Source: an uncultured Kiritimatiellota bacterium
GTDB lineage: Bacteria > Verrucomicrobiota > Kiritimatiellia > RFP12 > DVOR01
Direction: 5' to 3'
Length of the DNA: 64,000 nucleotides
Assembly: GCA_944389545.1 (NCBI GenBank)
Contig: CALXMT010000003.1
Coordinates: 1 to 64,000, forward strand
The stretch's first letter is position 1. Every line of letters starts with the position of its first letter. The notes under the pieces are model-generated. The model had not been told where the DNA came from, ran no database searches, and saw nothing but the letters and a program-made list of their open reading frames with translations. Positions 1-8,396 of this stretch are shown here, in pieces. Made by a program: the position numbers and the translations under genes.

Positions 1-12
1 GTAGGTTTATCT

Positions 13-1167
13 GTGGCGCCCAGCGGAATGGGATTTGCCATGGATGAGAGCGTTCGGCCCGACGGGGAGTTGGAGGAACATGCGGTCGGAGAGGCCGCGG
101 ACGATTCGCAATATGAGCGGTTTTTGCCTCTTTTTGGGGAAGGGGACGATTCGGCTCCCGGGGCGTTGCGGGCGGTGGATCTTTTCGCGGGCATCGGTGG
201 GATTCGGTTGGGGTTTGAGCAGGCGTTTGGGAAGCGCTTGCGGACCGTATTGTCGTGCGAGTGGGACGCGGCCGCGCAGAAGACTTATCAGGCGAACTTC
301 CAGGACGACCGCCCCATCGCGGGGGACATCACGAAATTGGGGGCGGAGGAGGTGCCACCCTTCGACATTTGTTTGGCGGGGTTCCCTTGCCAGGCCTTCA
401 GTCTGGCGGGGCGGCGGATGGGTTTTGACGACGATTACAAGGGAATGTCGCGGGGGACGCTCTTCTTTGAGGTGGCGCGTCTGTGCGAGCATCATCGCCC
501 GAAGGTCATCTTTTGCGAGAACGTGAAGGGATTGACCATCCATGACCATGGGCGGACGTTCGAGGTCATCAAGGGGCGTCTGCGTCAGCTGGGCTATCGC
601 GTCCATGCGCAGGTCTTGAACTCCAAGGATTTCGGCGTGCCGCAGAATCGTGAACGCGTGTACATCGTGGCGTTTCGTGAGGACGTGGATGACTCCGGCT
701 TCCGTTTCCCGGCGCCGACGGGACGGAAGGCCTGCCTGCGCGACATTTTGGAGGAGCGCCCCGTGTCGGCGAAGTATTATCTCAGCACGCAATACCTTGC
801 GACGCTCAAGGCCCATCGGGCGCGCCACGAGGCCGCGGGCCATGGCTTCGGCTACGAAATCCGTCCGCTGGACGGCATTGCGGGGGCGATCGTCTGCGGC
901 GGGATGGGGCGCGAGCGCAACTTGATTGTCGACCCTCGGCTGACGGACTTTACGCCCGTGACGCGCATCAAGGGTGAAATCAACCGTGACGGCATCCGTC
1001 GCCTGACGCCCCGCGAGTGGGCGCGCCTGCAGGGATTCCCGGATTCCTTTGAGTTGATTTTGGCGGACGCCTCGCTTTACAAACAATTTGGCAACAGCGT
1101 CACCGTTCCGGTGATCAAGGCCATCGCCGAGCAGATCAAGGAGGTGCTCGATGGGCAAGACGCCTGA
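13..1167 (+). CDS. DNA (cytosine-5)-methyltransferase, HpaII-type R-M system
   Basis: Transfers a methyl group from SAM to C5 of cytosine; with the next gene it should protect CCGG sites. Counting from the GTG at 13, the C5-MTase motifs run in order: motif I DLFAGIGG near residue 56, motif IV PCQ at 125-127 (Cys126 nucleophile), motif VI ENV at 169-171, QNRER at 211-215, a target-recognition stretch, and GNS near 360. The frame is open to the window edge, so the gene may begin upstream. In-frame ATGs at 28 and 40 are alternative starts; the one at 40 has GGGA before it. It overlaps the endonuclease gene by 17 bp. The CCGG specificity is inferred from the partner, not read from this protein. 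Confidence 0.93.
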   Translation: MAPSGMGFAMDESVRPDGELEEHAVGEAADDSQYERFLPLFGEGDDSAPGALRAVDLFAGIGGIRLGFEQAFGKRLRTVLSCEWDAAAQKTYQANFQDDRPIAGDITKLGAEEVPPFDICLAGFPCQAFSLAGRRMGFDDDYKGMSRGTLFFEVARLCEHHRPKVIFCENVKGLTIHDHGRTFEVIKGRLRQLGYRVHAQVLNSKDFGVPQNRERVYIVAFREDVDDSGFRFPAPTGRKACLRDILEERPVSAKYYLSTQYLATLKAHRARHEAAGHGFGYEIRPLDGIAGAIVCGGMGRERNLIVDPRLTDFTPVTRIKGEINRDGIRRLTPREWARLQGFPDSFELILADASLYKQFGNSVTVPVIKAIAEQIKEVLDGQDA

Positions 1168-2242
1168 CGGGCCCATCACGGGGAACCGTGGGGAGTGGAG
1201 CGAGATTTACGCCTTTCTGCGGCTGTTGTGTGACGGGGAGCTGCATGGCGCAAACGCCGATCTTTCCGTCAACCCAGCGATTTCGCTGAAGGTGTTGAAG
1301 GTCGCCCGCATGATCAAGGGGCTGGAGTTCGGCGGAGCGCCGAGCGGCGATGGGACGTCCGTGAAAGTGTGGTACAATGGCGGCGTTTCGTTGAGCAAAG
1401 CCGTATTGGAGCGCCGAACCACGCAACTGTTGAACGCCATCTTGCACGCGCCGAAGCGGGACGGATCCTTCTCCCATGAGGAGACGGAGGCTTTCTTGCG
1501 CTCCATTGGTTGTGTTGCTATTAAGGCCGCCTCGACGGAGAAACGTGACTTGGACGTCACGGTGCAGGACGACCACACGGGCGGCACGCCGACCTATGGC
1601 TTCAGCATCAAATCCCGACTCGGTGCCCCGTCCTCGTTGCTGAACGCCTCCGACGCCACGCTCTTTTCCTACGTAGTTCCGGGCCTGGCGTGGGCGGATG
1701 CCGAGCGGTTGAACGCCATTGTGGGCAAGAATCGCTACAAAGAACGTGCGGCGTGGCTCACCGAGCACGGACTGCGCCCCAAATTCGTTGGAATGTGCAA
1801 CGCCACCTTCTTTCGTAACCTGCAGATGTTGGACGACGCGCTCCCGGAAATCATGGCGGCGTTGTTGTTGGATTCCAGGATGGAGGGGCATACACGCCTG
1901 GACGAGGTGTGCGGGGCGCTCGCGGCGAAGAACCCGCGCGGCTACCAAGACCCCTCGCTCTACGGCGTCAAGGTGCGCAGATTGTTGCGTGCGGCTGCGC
2001 TCGGTATGGTGCCGAGGACCGCGTGGGCCGACCATGACGACGCCACCGGTGGCTATATCATTGTGAAAAAAGACGGGGAGTTGGTCGCCTTTTACGTCTA
2101 CAACCGGGCGAAGTTCGACGACTACCTCTTTCATGCCACCCGCTTCGAGATGCCGGATGGGGAGCGGTATCACCCCATGCGCTTTTACCGTGTCGGTGAG
2201 GAGATCCGTTTCGACCTCTGCCTTCAAATCCGTTTCCGGTGA
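1151..2242 (+). CDS. HpaII family type II restriction endonuclease
   Basis: Predicted to cut unmethylated CCGG DNA. The 363-residue length and the N-terminal NRGEWSEIYAFLRLL signature match the HpaII restriction endonuclease family as I know it. The ATG at 1151 lies inside the 3' end of the methyltransferase gene, so the two are translationally coupled, and the Vsr gene follows after 3 bp. There are no membrane or signal segments, so it is cytoplasmic. Specificity is inferred by homology; the family name is recognised by eye, without an alignment. Confidence 0.85.
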   Translation: MGKTPDGPITGNRGEWSEIYAFLRLLCDGELHGANADLSVNPAISLKVLKVARMIKGLEFGGAPSGDGTSVKVWYNGGVSLSKAVLERRTTQLLNAILHAPKRDGSFSHEETEAFLRSIGCVAIKAASTEKRDLDVTVQDDHTGGTPTYGFSIKSRLGAPSSLLNASDATLFSYVVPGLAWADAERLNAIVGKNRYKERAAWLTEHGLRPKFVGMCNATFFRNLQMLDDALPEIMAALLLDSRMEGHTRLDEVCGALAAKNPRGYQDPSLYGVKVRRLLRAAALGMVPRTAWADHDDATGGYIIVKKDGELVAFYVYNRAKFDDYLFHATRFEMPDGERYHPMRFYRVGEEIRFDLCLQIRFR

Positions 2243-2245
2243 GCC

Positions 2246-2701
2246 ATGGGGAAGCGGACGGCGGAGGAGACCTCCCGTATCATGTCGCGCATCCGCGGCA
2301 AGGACACCGCCATCGAGTGCGCCTTGCGGGGGGAACTTCGGCGTCGCGGCCTTCATTACAGAAAGAACGTCCGTACGCTCACAGGGTGCCCGGATGTCGT
2401 CTTCGCGTATTATCGGGTCGCCATTTTCTGCGACGGGGAGTTCTGGCATGGGCGGGACTGGGCCCGGCACAAGGAGGATTTCCGCAGCAACAAGGCCTTT
2501 TGGGTGGCGAAAATTGAACGCAACCGCGCCCGTGATCGCCGCGTGAACGCAACGTTGCGCGCGCAGGGGTGGCGCGTCCTCCGATTTTGGGAAAGCGACA
2601 TCCAACGTAACGTAAGGGCCGTCGGCGCGAAGGTTGAAGCCGCTTTGGTCGACGCCCTCTTGGCCCGATGGCGGTCGAATCGCCCTAAAGAATCGCGCTG
2701 A
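2246..2701 (+). CDS. vsr: Vsr-type very-short-patch repair endonuclease
   Basis: Predicted to nick at T:G mismatches that arise when 5-methylcytosine made by the linked methyltransferase deaminates. In this 151-aa protein the family pattern is clear: RIMSRIRGKDT (residues 11-21), GCPDVVF with the likely metal-binding Asp50, FWHG at 66-69, FW..KI..N..RD, and GWRVLRFWES. The zinc-site cysteine of E. coli Vsr (GCFWH) is replaced here by GEFWH, so this looks like the variant Vsr branch without that cysteine. It starts 3 bp after the HpaII gene and ends the operon. Confidence 0.9.
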   Translation: MGKRTAEETSRIMSRIRGKDTAIECALRGELRRRGLHYRKNVRTLTGCPDVVFAYYRVAIFCDGEFWHGRDWARHKEDFRSNKAFWVAKIERNRARDRRVNATLRAQGWRVLRFWESDIQRNVRAVGAKVEAALVDALLARWRSNRPKESR

Positions 2702-2866
2702 CGGGCGTGAGCACCCAAGCGTATAGGCCGCCAATTTCCCGATAGGCTTTGTGTCTCTTGTGGTGTTGAGACTTTGTGGGGAAAACTCTGACAGCCCGTG
2801 GGCGATAGCACGCCCTTAATCTGCTCAAAATCTGCTAAAGTTGCGGCTCCTTTGCATTGAGCTAGC

Positions 2867-2906
2867 CTCTGTGTTTCTCTGTCTTTCTCTGTGACTCTCT
2901 GTGTTC
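2867..2906. repeat. 10-bp tandem repeat, four units
   Basis: Four consecutive 10-mers of the form CTCTGTGTTT with one to three changes each. They lie in the gap after the R-M operon. This belongs to the wider set of short tandem motifs in the intergenic DNA. Confidence 0.8.
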
Positions 2907-3003
2907 CCCAAACATCTCCCGGCTCTTTGCGTTTTTGGGGGAGGTGAAAGCTTTTTAAGGGGTCAACTAGACAGTTTTCAACAGGGTCGTAAAGGGGCTT
3001 TTC

Positions 3004-3046
3004 TGAGACCCTATAAGGGTCCGAGGCCGACCCTTATAGGGTCTCA
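3004..3046. repeat. Perfect 18-bp inverted repeat, GAGACCCTATAAGGGTC family
   Basis: TGAGACCCTATAAGGGTC and its exact reverse complement are separated by 7 nt. Each arm is itself nearly palindromic. Related palindromes occur at 22501-22516 and 46838-46922. There is no T-run directly after it, so a simple terminator is unlikely. Confidence 0.85.
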
Positions 3047-3167
3047 AAAGGAGGGTAAAAAGGGCCTTTGAGAGGTGCCTTTAGGGTGATTGAGAGGGGG
3101 AAATTTGGCTCTGTGAGGTCCCTATATATAAGGTAGGGGCCAATAGCCCGCAAAAAGAGGGACCGCA

Positions 3168-3290
3168 GCAATAGTGTCCGGGGAAGTTTTACCGCGAAGA
3201 CGGTCTTGCGTGGAAACCCTGCGGGCTTCATCGCTCCCGTTGGTCGCGCCGCCCTTGGGATTTCCACGCTATCGCGCCAAAGGGGCGGCT
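3168..3290 (+). mobile_element. Partial MITE-like element (one terminal half)
   Basis: Begins with CAATAGTGTCCGGGGAAG and continues with ACCGCGAAGACGGTCTTG. It matches, in reverse orientation, the right half of the composite elements at 10411, 35536, 51681 and 54605. The other half is missing; a GGGGCGGC hairpin followed by GGAGAAC takes its place at 3284. Confidence 0.75.
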
Positions 3291-3403
3291 AACGCCGCCC
3301 CGGAGAACAGAGAACGGAAAACAGAACGCCCCTGCGGGGCGACGGATGGCGTTCCCGAGAAAACGATAAGGCGCGCAACGGGGGCGGTTTCGTGGCACCG
3401 CGG

Positions 3404-3436
3404 TAGGACCAATAGGACATATAGGACTTCTAGGAC
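3404..3436. repeat. 9-bp tandem repeat (TAGGACNNA)
   Basis: Four units of TAGGAC plus three variable bases. The same motif, in either orientation, recurs at 10369-10410, 11237-11269 and around 61913-61951. Confidence 0.75.
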
Positions 3437-3562
3437 GGGGCAACCAAGCCACCCTGCTCAATACCCCACCTGTCGCTCCGCAGGGGCGTTCAGTGGCCGT
3501 GAAAGGTTTGGCGCTTCGCGCCTGCACGCTCCGTTTTCCGGGGGGGGGCTGGCGTTTTAGAA

Positions 3563-3637
3563 TGGAGCCGGCGGTGGGATTTGAACCCACGACCCACTGA
3601 TTACAAATCAGTAGCTCTACCGCTGAGCTACACCGGC
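3563..3637 (-). tRNA. tRNA-Thr (anticodon TGT)
   Basis: The reverse strand folds as a cloverleaf. The acceptor GCCGGTG pairs with CGCCGGC, the D arm is GCTC...GAGC, the anticodon stem CTGAT/ATCAG frames a TTTGTAA loop with anticodon TGT, and the T arm is GTGGG-TTCAAAT-CCCAC. The discriminator is T and CCA is encoded (3563-3565). It reads ACA codons. Confidence 0.95.
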
Positions 3638-3689
3638 GAAAGTGGCTAATAGTGTGCCAAAGGGACGGCTTAAACGCAAGCCTTTTTTA

Positions 3690-4337
3690 TCAAAAACCGG
3701 GATCTTCCTGCAAATAGGGGTTCGCGTTGCGCTCGTGGGCCATGGTGGTGGCGGGGCCGTGGCCGGGGAGCAGGGTGGTCTCCGGGGCAAGCTCGGCGAC
3801 CAGACGCTTGAGCGACTCGTTGAGCGTGGCGTAGGAGCCGCCGGGGAGGTCGGTGCGGCCAATGGACTCCTGAAAGATGGTGTCGCCGGTGAAGCAGAGC
3901 GGCGCGGGGACGTCTTTGTCGATGAGGATGCACTGGCCGCCGGGGGTGTGACCGGGGGTCGGAATGAGACGCGCCTCGATGCCGCCGCACGCCCACGTCT
4001 CGCCGGCCTCGACAAGGCTCGCGGGCTCATGCTGGTGGACGTAGAAGGGCGGATATTGGTTCATCGGGTGGGTGAAGGCCCACGTGCGCTCCTCGGGCCG
4101 CAGGACGACGGGGAGCCCCGGCCAGCGGCGCAGCACCTCGTCCAACGCGCCCAAGTGGTCGAAGTGGCCATGCGTCAGCACCACGCAGACGGGCGTGAGG
4201 CTGCGCGCGGTGACCTCCTGCTCGATGAGGGAAAAGTCCGTGCCGGGGTCAATGATCCAGGCCTGCTTGTCCTCGCCCCACACCAGATAGCAATTCTCGG
4301 CCAACGGCCCGGTCTCAACGACGGAATAGGCAATCAT
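3690..4337 (-). CDS. MBL-fold metallo-hydrolase (glyoxalase II-like)
   Basis: Binuclear-metal hydrolase of the hydroxyacylglutathione hydrolase/YcbL type, cytoplasmic. In the 215-aa protein, THGHFDH (residues 55-61) is the metal motif, followed by GHTPGG, GDTIF and a C-terminal GHGP. The ATG at 4337 is preceded by AAGGAGAG and begins the typical core MIAYSVVETGPLAEN; a longer in-frame start at 4469 lies inside the neighbouring gene and is rejected. It follows the C10 peptidase gene after 8 bp, probably in one transcript. The substrate is not predictable from sequence alone. Confidence 0.9.
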   Translation of the reverse strand: MIAYSVVETGPLAENCYLVWGEDKQAWIIDPGTDFSLIEQEVTARSLTPVCVVLTHGHFDHLGALDEVLRRWPGLPVVLRPEERTWAFTHPMNQYPPFYVHQHEPASLVEAGETWACGGIEARLIPTPGHTPGGQCILIDKDVPAPLCFTGDTIFQESIGRTDLPGGSYATLNESLKRLVAELAPETTLLPGHGPATTMAHERNANPYLQEDPGF

Positions 4338-4345
4338 CTCTCTCC

Positions 4346-6277
4346 TTACTTCAGGCGTAGGCGGTAGCCCAACGCCTTGAGGGTCTCGGGGGTGAACTCG
4401 AAGCTGTCCGGCGCAAGGGCGCCGAGATGCCCGCCCAGGGGCCGACCGTCCAGCCCGTATTCGGGGCACTCATGCCCCGCCTCGCAGGTGCTGGGCTCCG
4501 TGGGACGGCGGGTAGTGGCGTTCGTTAAGTTGCCACCCCCATCCGTATACCCATCGCCAAGCGTCCCAACGAAGGTGCAGTGGGTGACGGAGCAACCTAG
4601 CAATCCCTGCTTACCCCTGTTCAAGAAGATACACGCGGTGGCGGCAACGCCATTGGCCATGTAGTTATTCCGCCCTCCGGAAAAGACGCAGTTACGCACG
4701 GTCGGCGTGACGCCTTTGGCGTTGTCCGAAAGCGTAACCATGACGGAAGCCCCACCGTTGGGGTCACAAAGGAAGAAGCCGTCAAGCGTCGTCCCTTCAT
4801 TAAGGGTAAGCATTGTGTTCTGGAAGGTCGCCGAAAAGGTCAGCCGCGTGGGGGTGGCGAGGGGGTCGACGACGCCGGTCGCGGAGTTGTAGCCGCCGAT
4901 GAGGGTGGTGTTGGCGGGGAGGGTGAGCGGCGCGGTCAGCGTGTAGGTGCCGGTGGCGACGTAAACGGTCTGCCCGGCGTATTGGGAGAGATCGTTCAAG
5001 CCGTTTGGCGTGGAAATGACGGTCTTTGGCGTGGGCTCCAGCACAAAGTCCGCCACGGCCCCGCCATAAGAGAGCGGATAGACGACACCACCACCCTTGC
5101 CATCATCCTTGCCGCCACCTTTTTGAGTGCTTTCCCAAGCGTTTTGCAGGAGTACGACCAAATCGTCGTCGATGTAACTTCCAATTTCAACCGTTTGCGG
5201 TTGCGCCGCGAGGAACCCCGCGCCTTCCACGGCGATGGTATAGACGTCGACAGGCAGATTGGCGGGGTTGTAAGGCAACGTTTCCGCTTCGTCCTGCCAG
5301 ACGGGAACGAGCGGCAAGTTCTTGAAGACATAACACCCATTGGCGTCGGTGCGCGTGGTCCAGACGGTGCCGTTCTTATCAGTGAGGGAGACCTTGGCGT
5401 TTGCGATGGGGGCGTACTTGACGTCTGAGACGCGGCCGACGATGACGCTTCCAAGCGCAGTGGGAAAAACGTTGGGATAGAGTTGCCGCTCCATCTCTTG
5501 GTTGACGGTTGGCAAATCCCACCACAGGCCTTGGGCGTTCCACCACCCTCTGTCCACATGGAACCACTCCGTGCCATTCTCATCCACGCCCCAACCGTCG
5601 GTGACGGCCATGTGCCCCAACGTGTCGATGTAGATACCCGTCCCAAGCGGGGCGCCGACCTGCAACGAAACGCGCAAAATACGGTGAAGCATATCCTCCC
5701 AGTAGTCGGCGACGACCCCGCCCGGTCTCGGCTTTGTGTAGCAATACCCCTCCGCAAAGCCAAAGTACTTGATAAACTCTTTGCGCACGCTTCCCGCCGC
5801 GCCGCCGTCCGCGCGATACTCCGTGTGCCCGAGGATGCCAAGGTTCCACATCAGGCGCGCCACCGGGATATCCTCCTCAAGGACGTGCTTGTCGCGCACC
5901 GCCGCCCAATCGAAAGGCCCCGTAAGCGGAGTGCGCTCGACACGCGCGCCATTATACTGGACATAAGGGTCTGTGATAGCCGGCGGCTCCCACGTGGCGG
6001 AGGGCGCGCCGTGATTCAAGGCATGATAGGTGACAATTTGCCCCCACGCAAGCGGGTCACACCCGCACGGCGAACCGGGAATACCCTTGTAAGTCTGCCC
6101 CTTGTACTCGAACTCACTTGCGCCGACGTAGGCGTTGAGGGCGTCGGTCTGATTCCAATCCGTCGCCTGACAAACAGGCTCCATGATGGTATGCACAGGA
6201 CGCCAAGCGTTGTTCTGTTGCGCCGCGGGGAGGGGGGCGGCGAGGAGGAGGAGAAAGAGGGAGGCGATGCGTTTCAT
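4346..6277 (-). CDS. Secreted C10 (streptopain-like) peptidase with beta-helix region
   Basis: Exported 643-aa protein. A signal peptide (residues 1-19, ending near PLPAA) precedes a papain-like C10 domain. Cys73 in SPCGCDPLAWGQI has the same spacing to Gln80 as the streptopain active-site block, His222 lies in GHMAVTDGWG, and HVDRGWW follows. Residues about 282-370 resemble a carboxypeptidase-regulatory/Cna-B-type domain (GRVSD...TDANGCYVFKNLP). Residues about 430-600 look like a right-handed beta-helix of the pectate-lyase type (TVYVATGTYTLTAPLTLP). No lipobox or LPxTG motif is seen. The ATG at 6277 is chosen because the signal peptide begins there, and an extended -10 lies only 6 nt upstream. 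Confidence 0.8.
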   Translation of the reverse strand: MKRIASLFLLLLAAPLPAAQQNNAWRPVHTIMEPVCQATDWNQTDALNAYVGASEFEYKGQTYKGIPGSPCGCDPLAWGQIVTYHALNHGAPSATWEPPAITDPYVQYNGARVERTPLTGPFDWAAVRDKHVLEEDIPVARLMWNLGILGHTEYRADGGAAGSVRKEFIKYFGFAEGYCYTKPRPGGVVADYWEDMLHRILRVSLQVGAPLGTGIYIDTLGHMAVTDGWGVDENGTEWFHVDRGWWNAQGLWWDLPTVNQEMERQLYPNVFPTALGSVIVGRVSDVKYAPIANAKVSLTDKNGTVWTTRTDANGCYVFKNLPLVPVWQDEAETLPYNPANLPVDVYTIAVEGAGFLAAQPQTVEIGSYIDDDLVVLLQNAWESTQKGGGKDDGKGGGVVYPLSYGGAVADFVLEPTPKTVISTPNGLNDLSQYAGQTVYVATGTYTLTAPLTLPANTTLIGGYNSATGVVDPLATPTRLTFSATFQNTMLTLNEGTTLDGFFLCDPNGGASVMVTLSDNAKGVTPTVRNCVFSGGRNNYMANGVAATACIFLNRGKQGLLGCSVTHCTFVGTLGDGYTDGGGNLTNATTRRPTEPSTCEAGHECPEYGLDGRPLGGHLGALAPDSFEFTPETLKALGYRLRLK

Positions 6278-6283
6278 GGAAAT

Positions 6284-6292
6284 AGTATAGCA
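6284..6292 (-). promoter_or_regulatory. Extended -10 promoter (TGCTATACT) of the C10 peptidase gene
   Basis: TGCTATACT on the minus strand ends 6 nt before the ATG at 6277, so transcription would start at or very near the start codon. No clear Shine-Dalgarno lies between them. Confidence 0.6.
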
Positions 6293-6723
6293 TATTCCGT
6301 CCTGCCAAGGCACCGGAATGCAGGCGAACGCCGCGCGGGCACCTCCGTGCAGGCCCGCAGGGCCAAACCTTCCACGGCCACGGAGAACGGAAAACAGAGA
6401 GCGCCCCGGTGGGGCGACAAAGGAGGCGCTGTACAGGGCGGCGTAAGCCGCGAAGAGGCCAAGCCTCTAAGCCTCCAAACTTCTAAGCTTCCAATTGAGC
6501 GTCCCGCGTGCGGTAGCACGCCCTTAATCTGCAAAAATCTGTGAGATACCGCAAGGTCTTCCTAGCGAAGCGACGGAACAATCAGCGTTTCCCAACTGGC
6601 AGTCTTACGACCTTGCACTGCCTTAGCGCCTTTCGGTTACATCGTCGCCGGAGGCGACAGCTCAGGACTCAACCTCCGGGGCTCCTCCAAACTTCCAAGC
6701 TTCTAAACTTCCAAGCTTCCACC
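6293..6723. repeat. Intergenic repeat mosaic
   Basis: No gene seen. It contains a GTGCAGGCC...CCTTCCACGGCCAC module (6343-6380), GAGAACGGAAAAC heptads, an AGGCGTAAGCCGCGAAG stretch, two TCCAAGCTTCTAAACTTCC arrays (about 6470-6501 and 6685-6722), and a GCGTGC-GGTA-GCACGC hairpin followed by ATCTGC repeats (6506-6545). Confidence 0.65.
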
Positions 6724-6757
6724 AAAAAGCCCCTGGCGTGGGGCCAAGGGCTTTTTG
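6724..6757. terminator. Bidirectional rho-independent terminator
   Basis: AAAAAGCCC and GGGCTTTTT flank an inner TGG/CCA stem, with T-runs on both strands. It lies 18 bp past the stop of the minus-strand KTIKLK gene and should end the pyrH-frr transcript. Confidence 0.85.
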
Positions 6758-6775
6758 GTTCGGCTGGAGGCTCCC

Positions 6776-7744
6776 TCAGAGCGCCTTGAAGGGCAGGGAG
6801 TGGAGCGTGTTGCCGGTGGCTTCTTCGCCGTTGGGCGAGGCGGCCTGTTGCTGGAGCTTCAGGCAGGTGAGCGCCGTGAGGATGAGGGCCACGCAGGCGG
6901 CCACGATGGCGATGATCGTGAAGACCTTGGAGCCGGTGCTTTCCTTCGCCTCGGGGAGGGGCGGGAGGTCCGCCAAGGGGGTGAGATCCGCATCGTCCAG
7001 GTTCTCCAGCTGCTCGAGTTCCGGCTCATCGGCGGGTTTCGGGGCGGGCGCGGGTGCGCCGGGGCCGGGGGCCTTCTTCAGGGTGATGGTGCCGGGACGC
7101 TTCAGCTTGATGGTCTTTTCCTCGCCGCCCTCGCCACCGGAGACGGGGGTCATGGGGGCGGAGGCCTTGGGCTTGGCGGCGCCGCCGGGGGGCGTGGCGC
7201 GCTTCAGCTTGATGGTCTTCTGCGTGGTGTTGGCCAGGGGGGTGTTCGACTGGATGCCGCCCAAGACGGAGTCGAGCGCGATGCGCGCGGTCTTGGACTT
7301 TGCGGCCTGGGTCTCGTCCTTGGCCGGGGTGGCGGTGGCGGAGACGGGCTTCAGCTTGATGGTCTTTTCCTCGGCGGGGGCCGCGTTCATCGGCTGCTGG
7401 ATGATTTCCGGGGGCAACTCGATGCGCGAGGTCTGACGCTTGGCCTGCTGGGCGGCCTCGGAGCCGGCCTCGGCGACCGGGGTCGGGGCGGGTGCCGCAG
7501 GTGCCGCAGGAGCGGGAGCTTCCGCCGCAGGCGCGGGCGCCGGCGCGGGTGCCGCAGGAGCCGGTGCAGGGGCAGGTGCGGGGGCCGCTTCCGCGACGGG
7601 TTCGACGGGGGTGGGCTCGGCCTTGGGCGGTTCGGGCGCGGGTGCCGCTGGCGTGGCCTCGGCGGCGGGTGCGCCGGCGGGCTTTGCGGCGGGCTTTGCG
7701 CCGACGGGCCGCAGCTTGATGGTGATTTTGCGGGGTTCTGCCAT
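6776..7744 (-). CDS. Pro/Ala-rich single-span membrane protein with KTIKLK repeats
   Basis: Function unknown. The 322-aa protein starts with ITIKLRPVG and repeats this strand-like motif through a low-complexity Pro/Ala/Lys region: KTIKLKPVS, KTIKLKRAT, KTIKLKRPG and TITLKKAPG, interleaved with RIELPPE and RIALDS. One hydrophobic segment follows near residues 275-300 (VFTIIAIVAACVALILTALT), so the long repeat region probably faces one side of a membrane while about 20 residues lie beyond. There is no signal peptide, which fits an N-in orientation. It is the third gene after pyrH and frr (54 bp after frr) and shares their terminator. I recognise no family. Confidence 0.75.
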   Translation of the reverse strand: MAEPRKITIKLRPVGAKPAAKPAGAPAAEATPAAPAPEPPKAEPTPVEPVAEAAPAPAPAPAPAAPAPAPAPAAEAPAPAAPAAPAPTPVAEAGSEAAQQAKRQTSRIELPPEIIQQPMNAAPAEEKTIKLKPVSATATPAKDETQAAKSKTARIALDSVLGGIQSNTPLANTTQKTIKLKRATPPGGAAKPKASAPMTPVSGGEGGEEKTIKLKRPGTITLKKAPGPGAPAPAPKPADEPELEQLENLDDADLTPLADLPPLPEAKESTGSKVFTIIAIVAACVALILTALTCLKLQQQAASPNGEEATGNTLHSLPFKAL

Positions 7745-7798
7745 GGTTCCGCGCTCCTTTGCTGAGAGGGGTTGTGCGATGGGGTGGGGCGATGGCCG

Positions 7799-8362
7799 TC
7801 AGACGGCCATCACCTCCGCCTCCTTGGCCTTGGTGTCGGCGTCGACTTTGCCGACCTTGGCGTCGGTGAGCTTCTGCACGTCGTCGAGGCCCTTCTTGGC
7901 CTCATCTTCGGAGATCTTGCCGTCCTTCTGGAGGGCCTTGATGGCATCGTTGGCGTCGCGGCGGACGTTGCGGATGGCGACCTTGCAGTCTTCGGCGAGG
8001 CCCTTGGCGGTCTTGACGATCTCCTTGCGGCGCTCTTCGGTGAGCTCGGGCATGGTGATGCGGATCAAGCGGCCGTCGTTGCGGGGGGTGACGCCGAGGT
8101 TGGCGGCGAGGATGGCCTTCTCGATTTCGGCGAGGGCGGAGGGATCGAAGGGGGCGATGGTGATCTGGCGAGGCTCAGGGGTGGAGATGGTCGCCATGTC
8201 GCGCAGGCGGGTGGGCACGCCGTAGTAGGGGACCTGGAGGGAATCGACCAGCGAGGGCGAAGCCTTGCCGGTGCGGAGGCCGGAGAAGCGTTCCTTGAGG
8301 GAGGCGAGGGCGCCGTCCATGCGGCCGGTCGCATCTTTGATGACGTCTTGTGCAGTATCCAT
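7799..8362 (-). CDS. frr: Ribosome recycling factor
   Basis: Splits post-termination ribosomes with EF-G. It is 187 residues long, the normal length for the family. Recognisable blocks are LRTGKASPSLVDSLQVPYYG (residues about 29-48), RQITIAPFDPSALAEIEKAI, NDGRLIRITMPELTEERRKE, and the C-terminal helix EDEAKKGLDDVQKLTD. A GAGG lies 10 nt upstream of the ATG. It follows pyrH by 34 bp, the classic pyrH-frr arrangement. Confidence 0.97.
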   Translation of the reverse strand: MDTAQDVIKDATGRMDGALASLKERFSGLRTGKASPSLVDSLQVPYYGVPTRLRDMATISTPEPRQITIAPFDPSALAEIEKAILAANLGVTPRNDGRLIRITMPELTEERRKEIVKTAKGLAEDCKVAIRNVRRDANDAIKALQKDGKISEDEAKKGLDDVQKLTDAKVGKVDADTKAKEAEVMAV

Positions 8363-8396
8363 GGGGTTTTTACCTCATTCTGTTTTCTCAAAGGGG

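Larger units (their letters stand above)
2702..3167. repeat. Intergenic repeat mosaic, no gene seen
   Basis: No supportable gene. It holds a hairpin of the GCACGC type near 2802, an ATCTGC-rich stretch at 2815-2840, a 10-bp tandem repeat at 2867-2906 and a perfect 18-bp inverted repeat at 3004-3046. The same motif types recur in other gaps of this window. Confidence 0.7.

Noticed and set aside
3174-3590. Overlapping reading frames in the first repeat gap on both strands
   Set aside because: They are translations of MITE and hairpin modules; the same peptides recur wherever the modules do, with no conserved start signal.
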